64,000 bases of DNA from Actinomyces sp. ph3 (GTDB lineage Bacteria > Actinomycetota > Actinomycetes > Actinomycetales > Actinomycetaceae), in the NCBI RefSeq assembly GCF_000308055.1, contig NZ_CAGY01000002.1, positions 62,001-126,000 of the forward strand. The letters run 5' to 3'. Shown in pieces: positions 1 to 8,800 of this stretch. Within the stretch, counting starts at the first letter, position 1; every line of letters starts with the position of its first letter. The notes under the pieces are model-generated. The model was not told the DNA's origin. It searched no databases and worked only from the letters and a program-made list of their open reading frames with translations. The position numbers and the translations under genes are program-made.

Positions 1-171
1 CTTCCTCCGGCACCACAGCAGGATGTGCCCCCCGCGGCGCCTTCTCCCAAGGAAGCGAATCGTTCCCTTGCTTCGACCGGCACCGATGCGACTCTTGCCG
101 CAGCTGCTGCACTGAGCGCGGCAATTGCCGGAGGCTTGCTTGTAGCCCGTACTCGTCGCGAACAGGATTGA
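1..171 (+). CDS. C-terminus of a cell-wall-anchored surface protein (5' truncated by window)
   Basis: The reading frame is open from base 1 and ends at TGA 169-171, giving the last 56 residues of a larger protein. They form a classical cell-wall sorting signal: a Pro/Ala-rich wall-spanning stretch, the pentapeptide LASTG (residues 23-27 of the visible part), a hydrophobic Ala/Leu-rich helix of about 20 residues, and a basic tail ending RTRREQD. Sortases cut such motifs between Thr and Gly and attach the protein to peptidoglycan. The motif is LAxTG rather than LPxTG, as in the two other surface proteins of this window. The function of the missing ectodomain cannot be judged. A long hairpin follows at 266-310. 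Confidence 0.8.
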   Translation, partial: LPPAPQQDVPPAAPSPKEANRSLASTGTDATLAAAAALSAAIAGGLLVARTRREQD

Positions 172-265
172 GACAAAGAGTCGATCAGGCTTGCGGCCTG
201 CAGCCCACGCATAGGGGCACAAAGGCGTTAGCCTGATTGGCCGACACACAATCGACTCAATACAC

Positions 266-310
266 AACAGGGTGGGGGCCAGACGCGCAGCGTCTGGCCC
301 CCACCCTGTT
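266..310. terminator. 21-bp perfect hairpin between convergent genes
   Basis: Left arm 266-286 and right arm 290-310 are perfectly complementary (21 bp, mostly G/C) around a 3-nt loop. The hairpin lies between the surface-protein end (171) and the 3' end of the minus-strand gene at 334, so it probably serves both as a bidirectional terminator. No clear T-tract follows on the plus strand. Confidence 0.7.
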
Positions 311-333
311 ATAACCGCATCTAGCGGTGGTGA

Positions 334-624
334 TTAGTCTTCGCGGGTCGTAACCTCAATGATCTGAACTTCAGCGGAATCTGGGATATCAGCCGCGCGA
401 GGAGCAGATTTTCCAGAAGCACTAGTCGAAGGCTCATCAACCACGGTGCTGTCAACAACACGCACACCCGGCCGCGGGGCCCCATAGCGCGAAGGAGCGT
501 CTTGCCCCATGCCGCGACGTATCGCGCGACGGACAAAGAAAATGAAGGCAGCTGAAATCAGTGCAACACCGATGACAACGATCAGAATCAGGTTGCCCAG
601 TAGCGTAAGAAGTCCACCAATCAT
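334..624 (-). CDS. Small single-pass membrane protein, function unknown
   Basis: This 96-residue protein starts with a strongly hydrophobic segment (about residues 2-30, rich in Leu, Ile and Val), followed by a basic RRAIRR stretch. The remaining 60 residues are polar and probably disordered, with several Pro, Ser and Asp. The topology suggests a membrane anchor with a cytoplasmic tail. I recognise no family. The gene is divergent from the TetR gene at 758 and shares a 133-bp promoter region with it, so the regulator might control it. An overlapping plus-strand frame exists but has no features of a real protein. Confidence 0.6.
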   Translation of the reverse strand: MIGGLLTLLGNLILIVVIGVALISAAFIFFVRRAIRRGMGQDAPSRYGAPRPGVRVVDSTVVDEPSTSASGKSAPRAADIPDSAEVQIIEVTTRED

Positions 625-662
625 GCATTCACCCTACACTGGGCACAATGGTCGTGAGAGAA

Positions 663-725
663 TAGAGCCCTCAGCTCTAAACGAACATGTCACTGAAGAG
701 GTATCGCCTTCGCCTGTGCATGTTC
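663..725. promoter_or_regulatory. Inverted repeats in the TetR divergent promoter region (operator candidates)
   Basis: Two inverted repeats lie in the 133-bp gap between the small membrane protein and the TetR gene. One is TAGAGC (663-668) and GCTCTA (674-679) with 5 nt between. The other is GAACATG (683-689) and CATGTTC (719-725) with 29 nt between. TetR proteins often bind palindromes in their own divergent promoter, so either could be an operator. No experiment or conserved alignment supports this here. Confidence 0.3.
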
Positions 726-757
726 CACTCGGTGTCGGCAGGAAGAGGCGGTTATAT

Positions 758-1498
758 ATGGGAAAACGAGCCGAAACCCAGGACCGTCTCCTCGCAGCAA
801 CTCGACACATCATCATCACCGAAGGCATTGAAGCTACATCACTTGAGCACATCTGCGCAGTTGCAGGTTTTACCCGCGGCGCCTTCTACTCAAATTTTTC
901 CTCTAAAGACTCACTGCTGGGAATCTTGGCCGAAGGCGAATACGCCGACCTGATCCAACGCCTGCGTGAACGCGTCCTTTTGTGGGAGAACGCCCAAACC
1001 CCCGCTTCCCAGGGAGGTGAGGGGGATCGTCACCTCCTCATGGAAAACCTGCTCTACGAAGCCTTGGACGCAATCCATATTGACGAAGGGCTCTACATCC
1101 TCCACTCCGAGATGCTCATGCGCTCAATCCGCGACCCCGAGTGGGGTATGCGACTGCTGGACCTCAATCGTCAATTTGCAGATCAACTCGGTTCGGTTCT
1201 GCAGACAATCCTGACGGCCGCTGGCCGCGAACTTACGGTTCCCATTGGTGCGCTTGCCCAAAGTGTCATCGGTGTCGTCATGCGCGCTGCAGGCCTTGCG
1301 GGTTGGCGTCAATCCATTCGCGAGTACCGCAGTAAGCACAGTGCTGCCACAAACTCCGGCTACCCAGCGCCAGCGCCTCACGAAGATCACCCTCCGGTAC
1401 CACCTGCCCACACAGCCTCGCAGGCTAGCCCGGCAACCCGATCAATTCTCGAAGTCGTCCTGGTCCTGCTCTACGCTTGCTCGCGCGAAATCGCCTGA
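758..1498 (+). CDS. TetR-family transcriptional regulator
   Basis: This 246-residue regulator has an N-terminal TetR helix-turn-helix (about residues 5-50; the pattern TSLEHICAVAGFTRGAFYSN is typical of the recognition helix region) and a variable all-helical ligand/dimer domain. The frame is open further upstream, but I chose ATG 758 because GGAAGAGG lies just before it and the HTH then begins at the normal distance from the N-terminus. It lies 153 bp upstream of the birA-carboxylase-fas operon in the same direction. In mycobacteria and corynebacteria a TetR protein, FasR, controls fas-acpS, so a role in lipid or biotin control is plausible but is only inferred from position. Confidence 0.8.
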   Translation: MGKRAETQDRLLAATRHIIITEGIEATSLEHICAVAGFTRGAFYSNFSSKDSLLGILAEGEYADLIQRLRERVLLWENAQTPASQGGEGDRHLLMENLLYEALDAIHIDEGLYILHSEMLMRSIRDPEWGMRLLDLNRQFADQLGSVLQTILTAAGRELTVPIGALAQSVIGVVMRAAGLAGWRQSIREYRSKHSAATNSGYPAPAPHEDHPPVPPAHTASQASPATRSILEVVLVLLYACSREIA

Positions 1499-1651
1499 AA
1501 ATACACATCGGTATCGCTCTCAAGCGTTTTCGAAGGAAACTTCAAGAGTCGCAGAATTACACCGAAAACTCATAGCACCTCATCGGCGTTCCGGGCGCAT
1601 CCCTCACAATATGCACCCCTGTATTTGTCCGCTCATGCGGCGAATTGAACG

Positions 1652-2437
1652 ATGGGTGTAATGCAGATTGATCAAGAAGCACCCGTCCTTCACTGCGACG
1701 AAGTTGACTCAACGAACACTCACCTTGCCCACATCGTGCTCGGCGAGGGGTCAACTGCGCCTTCGGGGATAGCGCTGTGGGCAAGCCGCCAGAACAAGGG
1801 TCGCGGACGCGATGGACGCGTCTGGCTCTCTTCCGATGAAGCACTGACTTTCTCTCTCATGGTTGAGGCCTCGGAAAGCGAATTGGAATGGCTGACCGCG
1901 CTGGCTGGGGTCGCACTCCTGCGCACGATCCGCAGCACAGGGCTCGACGCGGCAGTAGGCGGTGAGGACGCACTTTCACTCAAGTGGCCAAACGATCTGC
2001 TCATCAACGGACGTAAAGCCGCTGGAATTCTTTGCGAACACCTCGACACAAGCGTCGACACCCACCGTGTGATCGTTGGCATCGGGTTAAACATCGGCGC
2101 ACTACCGCTTGAAGTTCGTGACTTCGCCGCAAGCTTTGACACCTCAATGAGCAGCGAGGAACGCGAATCATTCATCCGCGAACTGCGCATGAACCTCGAG
2201 CTGCTCTTCACGCTACCCGGCGCACCCGAATCCTGGCGCGAGGAGTACAGCTCATACATGCGCATCTTCGGCACACAATGTCCACTGCACCTTCCCGGGG
2301 GCATTCGCTTCACCGCGATTCCGATCAGCATCGATGAGCACGCGCACCTAATCTGCCGCTCCACGGAAGGCGAAATTCTCACCGTCACTACGGGGGAAAT
2401 TTCCCCCACCCCACTAGTGGAAGGACACCTGTCATGA
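1652..2437 (+). CDS. birA: Biotin--[acetyl-CoA carboxylase] ligase
   Basis: The enzyme activates biotin to biotinyl-AMP and transfers it to the lysine of the biotin carboxyl carrier domain. The 261-residue product shows the biotin-binding loop GRGRDGR (residues 50-56), KWPNDLL (111-117) and the following RKAAGIL segment with the conserved lysine, then a small C-terminal SH3-like domain. It has no N-terminal helix-turn-helix, so it is a ligase only and not an Escherichia coli-type BirA repressor. ATG 1661 is an alternative start. The stop overlaps the start of the carboxylase alpha gene by 4 bp, which links the ligase directly to its substrate. Confidence 0.92.
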   Translation: MGVMQIDQEAPVLHCDEVDSTNTHLAHIVLGEGSTAPSGIALWASRQNKGRGRDGRVWLSSDEALTFSLMVEASESELEWLTALAGVALLRTIRSTGLDAAVGGEDALSLKWPNDLLINGRKAAGILCEHLDTSVDTHRVIVGIGLNIGALPLEVRDFAASFDTSMSSEERESFIRELRMNLELLFTLPGAPESWREEYSSYMRIFGTQCPLHLPGGIRFTAIPISIDEHAHLICRSTEGEILTVTTGEISPTPLVEGHLS

Positions 2438-4236
2438 CGATTGCCCTTTCTCCCGTTCTGGTTGCGAACCGAGGTGAAATTGCGGTTCGCGTCATTCGTA
2501 CCCTTCGCGAAATGGGTTTGGATTCCGTCGCTGTCTACGCTGAGGCCGATCGGGATACCTTGGCCTGCGAGCTCGCAACCTCCGCCTACAGCCTGGGTGG
2601 GAAGGGCGCTGCTGAGACCTACCTGAATCCGGAAGCGATTCTCGAGGCCGCCGCAAAGTCGGGCGCGCGAGCAATCCACCCCGGATACGGCTTCCTTTCC
2701 GAGAACGCCGATTTCGCCTCGCGCGTCGCAGAAGCCGGCTTGGTGTGGATTGGTCCTTCCGCCGATGCCATTGAGGCCTTGGGGGACAAAATTCGAGCCC
2801 GCGAACTGGCTGATTCGTGCCAGGTCCCAACAATCACCGGTCGTTCTTTGGAAGGGAGCAGCGTCGAGGATGCACTTGAGCTGGCACAGTCCATTGGCTA
2901 CCCGGTCCTGATCAAGCGTGCCGATGGCGGCGGTGGGCGCGGAATCACTCGCATGAATTCCGACTCAGATATTCGCGATTTCTACACGAACCTGATCGAT
3001 CCTTCGACATTGACCCTGTGCTTCATGGAGAAATTCATTTCTCACGGTCGTCACGTCGAAACGCAATGCGCTCGCGATTCTTTCGGAACTTTCGCAGTCG
3101 TTTCGACGCGAGATTGCTCGGTCCAGCGTCGCAACCAGAAGGTTGTTGAAGAAGCTCCTGCTCCTTTCATCTCCGAAGAACTCCACGCAGCACTTGAGGA
3201 GTACTCCCGCGCACTCTTTGACGCGGTCCAGTATGTGGGTGTCGGCACCTGTGAGTTCTTGGTCGAAGACGGTAAGGCTTATTTCCTGGAAGTCAACCCT
3301 CGCCTGCAGGTCGAACACACGGTTTCTGAAGAGGTCACCGGAATCGATCTGGTTCGCGAACAGATCCGAATTGCTCAAGGTCTTCCACTTAGCGAGATCC
3401 CCTCTACTCGCGGTCATGCGATCGAAGTACGAGTCACCAGTGAGGATCCCGCTCAGGAACTCATGCCCGCAACTGGTCGTTTGAGCGCAATCCAGTGGCC
3501 CGGCGGCCCCGGGGTCCGTGTCGATTCCTTCATCCGTCCCGGTGAAGAAATCGGAACCGACTTCGACTCTCTCATTGCAAAAATCACCGTTCATGCGCCG
3601 ACGCGTATTCAAGCAATTATTCGCCTCCAGCGGGCGCTGGATGAATTCCGCGTCGAGGGTCTGCCGACCTCTGCTCCCCTGCTCTCCCACATCCTCGCAA
3701 CTCCCGAATTTCGAAGCGAAGAAAGCGACAGCTTGGGTGTCTACACCCAGTGGTTGGAACGCGAAGGAGTTCTCGAAGAGGTTGCACGCGAGCTCTCGGC
3801 TGCGGGCACCACACAATCACGTGAGGCCTCGGAAGAAGGAAGCGAAGCACGCTCACTGCGCTCCTTCGTCATCGAAATTGACGGAAAGCGCACAACGCTG
3901 AGCCTTCCTGCGGAACTATTGGCCGCTGCCGGGGGTGAATCGGGGGGCCGTACGCTTCGGCCTCGTCAGCCACTGCGACGCTCACTGCGCCCACGCACTG
4001 GGGCAAACGACGAGGGCCCGAACGTCACCTCCCCCATCCAAGCAACTGTCATCCGCATCGCCGTAGAAGAAGGCCAAGAGGTCGAAGAGGGCGAACTGGT
4101 TGCAGTCATTGAGTCCATGAAGATGGAAAAGGCCCTGAACGCAGGTTGCTCGGGAACGATCTCGGCGATTCACGTCTGCGCGGGCGACACCGTCAAAGCA
4201 GGAGACGTCTTGGTGAGCATTAAGGAGGAATCATGA
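2434..4236 (+). CDS. accA: Acetyl/propionyl-CoA carboxylase alpha subunit (biotin carboxylase + BCCP)
   Basis: This 600-residue subunit carboxylates biotin with ATP and bicarbonate. It has an N-terminal biotin carboxylase domain (VLVANRGEIAVRV at the start, ATP-grasp with a glycine-rich KRADGGGGRG loop near residue 160, EVNPRLQVEHTV near 287) and a C-terminal biotinyl domain. The biotin attachment motif ESMKMEK places the modified lysine at about residue 563. A low-complexity linker (about 445-520) joins the domains. The gene overlaps birA upstream and the carboxyltransferase gene downstream by 4 bp each, so the three are translationally coupled. In actinobacteria such subunits make malonyl-CoA, methylmalonyl-CoA or both. 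Next to fas, malonyl-CoA supply is the likely role. Naming varies (accA, accBC, pccA). Confidence 0.92.
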   Translation: MTIALSPVLVANRGEIAVRVIRTLREMGLDSVAVYAEADRDTLACELATSAYSLGGKGAAETYLNPEAILEAAAKSGARAIHPGYGFLSENADFASRVAEAGLVWIGPSADAIEALGDKIRARELADSCQVPTITGRSLEGSSVEDALELAQSIGYPVLIKRADGGGGRGITRMNSDSDIRDFYTNLIDPSTLTLCFMEKFISHGRHVETQCARDSFGTFAVVSTRDCSVQRRNQKVVEEAPAPFISEELHAALEEYSRALFDAVQYVGVGTCEFLVEDGKAYFLEVNPRLQVEHTVSEEVTGIDLVREQIRIAQGLPLSEIPSTRGHAIEVRVTSEDPAQELMPATGRLSAIQWPGGPGVRVDSFIRPGEEIGTDFDSLIAKITVHAPTRIQAIIRLQRALDEFRVEGLPTSAPLLSHILATPEFRSEESDSLGVYTQWLEREGVLEEVARELSAAGTTQSREASEEGSEARSLRSFVIEIDGKRTTLSLPAELLAAAGGESGGRTLRPRQPLRRSLRPRTGANDEGPNVTSPIQATVIRIAVEEGQEVEEGELVAVIESMKMEKALNAGCSGTISAIHVCAGDTVKAGDVLVSIKEES

Positions 4237-5822
4237 CCCCATCGAGCGCCAAGCGAATCGACGAGGCCGAAGAGCACGAAGCCATCAGCCGCCGAAACTT
4301 CTACGATCGCACGCACAGCATCTTGGAAGCGGCGGAAGAAAAAGCACGTCAGGCACAGCATGCTCGCGGACGCCAAACCGCCCGCGAGCGCTTGGACTAC
4401 CTGCTTGATGAGGGCTCCTTCAGCGAACTCAACCGCTACGCCGGCGGCGACATCGAGGCCGGTGAGCTCGGTTCTGCCGTCATCACGGGTATCGGCACGT
4501 TGGACGGCCGCCCAGTCGCCGTTTATGCACAGGACTTCTCGATCCGCGGCGGCACACTGGGCAAGGTTGAAGGCGATAAGATCCTTCTCCTCATGGATCG
4601 CGCCCTCTCCATGCGAATTCCGATCATTGCGCTTTTGGATTCGGGCGGAGCTCGCATCCAAGAAGGCGTCACCGCGCTTGCACAATACGGTCGAATTTTC
4701 CGCAAGACCACCGAGGCCTCGGGAGTCGTCCCCCAGATTTCGGTAATTTTGGGCCCCTGCGCAGGTGGCGCGGTCTACGGGCCGGCACTCACCGACTTCA
4801 TCATCATGACGAAGAACTCCTCGTACATGTTTGTTACCGGCCCCTCCGTTGTGAAGGCTGCGACCGGCGAGGAAATTTCCTCTGAAGACCTCGGTGGCGG
4901 CGACCTGCACAACTCAGTGTCGGGCGTTGCGCACTTCCTTGCCGAAGATGAGCACGAGGCCCTGGATTACGCACGCACTCTGCTGTCCTACCTGCCGCAG
5001 AACTGCGATAAGAAGCCTCCGCGCTATCTCTTCGAAAACGATGGCACCGAAGAACGCGCACGTGAGGTCGCATCCCTGGTTCCGGAATCCCCCAAGCAGG
5101 ACTACGACATGGTCGAGGTCATTGAAGCGCTTGTCGATCACGGGGAATTCCTTGAGGTTCAGCCCCTGTTCTCACCTTCCATCATTGTTGGCTTCGCCTG
5201 CTTTGAAGGACGACCGGTTGGAATCGTTGCCAACCAGCCCAGCATTGATGCGGGAACTCTGGATGTGAACGCCTCTGAAAAGGCCGCGCGATTCGTCCAG
5301 TTCCTTGATGCTTTCGGAATCCCGATCATCACCCTTGTTGACGTCCCCGGGTATCGTCCCGGTTCTGAACAGGAACGAGCGGGAATCATTCGCCGCGGGG
5401 CCAAATTGATCACCGCCTATGCGACCGCAACCGTCCCCATGATCACCGTTATTTTGCGCAAGGCATTCGGCGGCGCCTACATCGTCATGGGTTCGAAGTC
5501 GCTGGGCGCAGATATTAACTTCTCATGGCCGGCCTCTCAAATTGCCGTGATGGGCTCTGAAGGGGCGGTGGACATCGTCTTCCGCCGACAGCTTGCCGCG
5601 GCCGGAAAGGAAGGGCGCGATGTTGCTGAGCAGCGTGCGCACTACCAGGAAATGTATGAACGCCAGGCGATGAACCCGAATCTTTCTCTGAAGAACGGAG
5701 AGCTCGACGCACTGATCGAGCCTTCGACAACCCGCCAGAACATTTGCCGAGCCCTATCGGTCCTTCACCTAAAGGACCGCACCGTAACGACCCCGCGCGT
5801 CCACGATAACGCCCCTATGTGA
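4233..5822 (+). CDS. accD: Acetyl/propionyl-CoA carboxylase beta subunit (carboxyltransferase)
   Basis: This 529-residue carboxyltransferase moves the carboxyl group from carboxybiotin to an acyl-CoA. It shows the two crotonase-like halves of the family: the N-terminal half with LLDSGGARIQEGV and GPCAGGAVYGPALTDFI, and the C-terminal half with FVDVPGY-like LVDVPGYRPGSEQE, RKAFGGAYIVM and the WPASQIAVMGSEGAV segment. These match the pccB/accD family of actinobacteria. It overlaps the alpha subunit gene by 4 bp and is followed after 19 bp by fas, supporting malonyl-CoA production for fatty acid synthesis. Acyl-CoA specificity cannot be settled by reading alone. Confidence 0.92.
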   Translation: MTPSSAKRIDEAEEHEAISRRNFYDRTHSILEAAEEKARQAQHARGRQTARERLDYLLDEGSFSELNRYAGGDIEAGELGSAVITGIGTLDGRPVAVYAQDFSIRGGTLGKVEGDKILLLMDRALSMRIPIIALLDSGGARIQEGVTALAQYGRIFRKTTEASGVVPQISVILGPCAGGAVYGPALTDFIIMTKNSSYMFVTGPSVVKAATGEEISSEDLGGGDLHNSVSGVAHFLAEDEHEALDYARTLLSYLPQNCDKKPPRYLFENDGTEERAREVASLVPESPKQDYDMVEVIEALVDHGEFLEVQPLFSPSIIVGFACFEGRPVGIVANQPSIDAGTLDVNASEKAARFVQFLDAFGIPIITLVDVPGYRPGSEQERAGIIRRGAKLITAYATATVPMITVILRKAFGGAYIVMGSKSLGADINFSWPASQIAVMGSEGAVDIVFRRQLAAAGKEGRDVAEQRAHYQEMYERQAMNPNLSLKNGELDALIEPSTTRQNICRALSVLHLKDRTVTTPRVHDNAPM

Positions 5823-5841
5823 TGAGGAAAGTAGATTAATC

Positions 5842-8800
5842 ATGACCGCATTTTTTGCCGAAATCCCCACTCCCTATGCACTGACTTTTGCGGGACAGGG
5901 GTCCGCGTGGCGCCCTGCTCTCTCGACGTCCCTCTCCTTCCCCCCTCACGCCGCACTGCTGCGCAAGCACTACCAGGCGATGCGTGAGCTTCTTGCTCCC
6001 GTTGCCGGCGAGCTTCTGACCAGCGCTCCCGGTTCCTTGGAGCGCCTGAACGCGCTTTTGGACGGCAACACTCAGGACCTTCCGCTGGACCGTTCCGCCT
6101 CCGTCTCCGTACCGGGTATCACCTTGGCTCAGCTGGCTGCTCTGGCAGATCTTGATGCAACCCAGTTGGATGTCCACACGACTTCTCCCCTGCTGCTCGG
6201 TCATTCCCAGGGCATCTTGGGCGCCGAGGTTGCCCGCGCGTGGATCGCCCGCGATAACCATCGCCTCACCCACGTCCTGGCCCTCGCAGTGCTCATCGGT
6301 GCCGCTGCGCAATCGGTCAGCATCCGTTTGGGCGCGACAAACTTGGGCGAAGCAACCCCGATGCTCTCCGTTCGCGGACTTCCGGCCTCGATGATTACCG
6401 AGGCCGTTGAGGGTTCTCCCGTTTCCCTGGCCGTTGTCAACGGCCCGCGCTCCGTCGTTCTTTCCGGTCGCCCTGGTGATCTTGAAGCCTGCCGCCGTCA
6501 GCTTGAGGCTCAGGTTGCAGCCTCGAACCGTGCGCTGGAAGAGCACCTGACCGGTGGTACTCCTCTTGAGGCAATCGTCGAATTCCTGCCTGTTTCCGCA
6601 CCCTTCCATTCGCCTCTGTTGGAGGAAGCAGTTTCGCAGGTGGTTTCGTGGGCACGGAGCTTGGCAGCAGCCGGTCACGGAATTGATGACACCGAGGCCG
6701 AGCGCGTTGCCCGCGCAATCCTCGTTGAGCGCGATGACTGGTCTGCAGCGATTTCCACAGCCCTCGGCCAGGGCGTGAAGACATTCGTTGATCTGGGGCC
6801 GTCGAATATGCTCACGCGCCTCACCCAGGATCTCCTGGATGGAAGCGGCGCACAGATCGTGGATGCGTCGACTGCATCGCGCCGCACCGAACTCGATGAA
6901 GAAGGCTCGTCAATCGAAGCACCCGCAGACTGGTCGCAGTTCGCTCCCAAGGTCGTTGCTCTTCCCGACGGACGTCGCGTGGTTTCAACGGCATTCACCC
7001 GCTTGACGGGACGCTCTCCCATCATCCTTCCGGGTATGACTCCCACAACCGTCGGGCCTCGTATCGTTGCTGCAGCTGCAAATGCCGGTCACTGGGCGGA
7101 AATGGCCGGCGGCGGCCAGTACTCCGAAGAAGTCTTCACCGAGCACCGTCTTGAGCTTCAAAAGCTCCTTGAACCCGGCCGCACCGCGGGATTCAACACG
7201 ATGTTCTTTGATCGTTTCATGTGGAACCTGCAATTCGGTGTCAACCGTATTGTTCCCAAGGCCCGCCGCGCAGGTGCTCCCATCGATGCGGTGACGATCG
7301 CCGCCGGTATCCCCGAATTGGACGAGGCCCGCGAGCTGATCGCGCAGTTGCGCGCCGATGGCTTCGAATACCTGTGCCTCAAGCCCGGAACCGTCGAGCA
7401 GATCGAACAGGTCGTTCGTATTGCACAGGCAAACCCGGATCAGACCCTGATTATTCAGGTGGAAGACGGCCACTCTGGTGGCCACCACTCATGGGAAAAC
7501 CTTGACGATCTGCTCTTGGCTACCTACGCACAAATCCGTCGTACACCCAACCTTGTTCTTGCTGTTGGCGGCGGTATTGGTTCGGCTGCGGATGCCGCTC
7601 GTTACATCACCGGACAGTGGTCCGTCGATCTGGGCTCAGCACCGATGCCCGTCGATGCTGTTCTGGTAGGTACGGCCTCGATGGCGACACTAGAAGCCGA
7701 AACTTCTCCTCAGGTGAAGCAACTGCTCAAGGACACCCCCGGTGTTGGCGGTGATGGATGGGTCGGTACCGGCCAGGTACGCGGTGGCATGACCTCCGGT
7801 TTGTCCCACCTGAATGCGGACATGCACGAGATTGAGAACTCCTCTGCTCGCGCTTCACGCCTCATTCACGAGGTCGGCTCCGACCAGGAGTCCATCGACG
7901 CACACCGCGATGAACTCATTGAGGCCATGAACAAGACTGCAAAGCCCTACTTCGGTGACCTCTCTGAAATGACCTACGCCGATTGGGCGCGCCGCGTCAT
8001 TGATCTGTCCTACCCCTGGGCCGATTGGACGTGGACGGATCGCGCTCTGGATCTCTTCCACCGTATTGAGTCCCGCCTGAACCCGGCCGACCACGGTGAT
8101 ATCCCCACGCTTTTCGAAAGCCGCGATGATCTTGAAGACGGCCAGGCCGCTTTAGCCCGCTTGCTCGAGGCCTATCCTCAGGCCGAGACCACCCGCGTGA
8201 TTCCCGCCGATGTTGCATGGTTCCCGGTCCTGTGCCGCAAGCACCACAAGCCCATGCCCTTCGTTCCCGTTCTGGACGGAGATCTTGCTCGCTGGTGGGG
8301 CACCGACACGCTGTGGCAGTCCCAGGATGCACGTTTTGATGCAGACGCAGTCCGCATCATCCCCGGCCCCCGTTCGGTCGCCGGAATTGATCGCGTTGAT
8401 GAGCCCATCGGTGAGATGTTTGCTCGTTTTGAGCAGGCTGTCGTCGATGCAGTCTCCACAGACGACGCGCGCATTCCCCAGGTCTGGTCTCGTTTCCACG
8501 ATCTGGCTGACGCGGCCTCGTTCCTGCGGGAAATCTCCCACATCCAGTGGGCGGGCAACCTGGTCGATAACCCGGCCTACACCTCGGTCGAGGCCACGGA
8601 AATCCTTCACGATGAGGGCGGATACTCGATTCGCATTCACTGCGATTCGATGTGGGATCAGACTCCGAATAGCTCTCACCACTCGGTTGAGTACATCGAC
8701 ATCCCCGTTCTTCTTTCCAGCGCGTGTATGACCGGCGCTTACCCGGTTGTTGACATGTCGCGACTGTCCGTGACCGCTTACGATCTGCTTGCCGGCGCCG

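Noticed and set aside
1499-1651. BioQ-type operator (TGAAC-N3-GTTAC) before birA
   Set aside because: A TGAAC occurs near 1645, but the second half site does not match.
1720-2679. 319-codon minus-strand frame over birA and the carboxylase gene
   Set aside because: It covers two convincing genes on the other strand, and its composition (Ser/Arg-rich) is typical of antisense translation.
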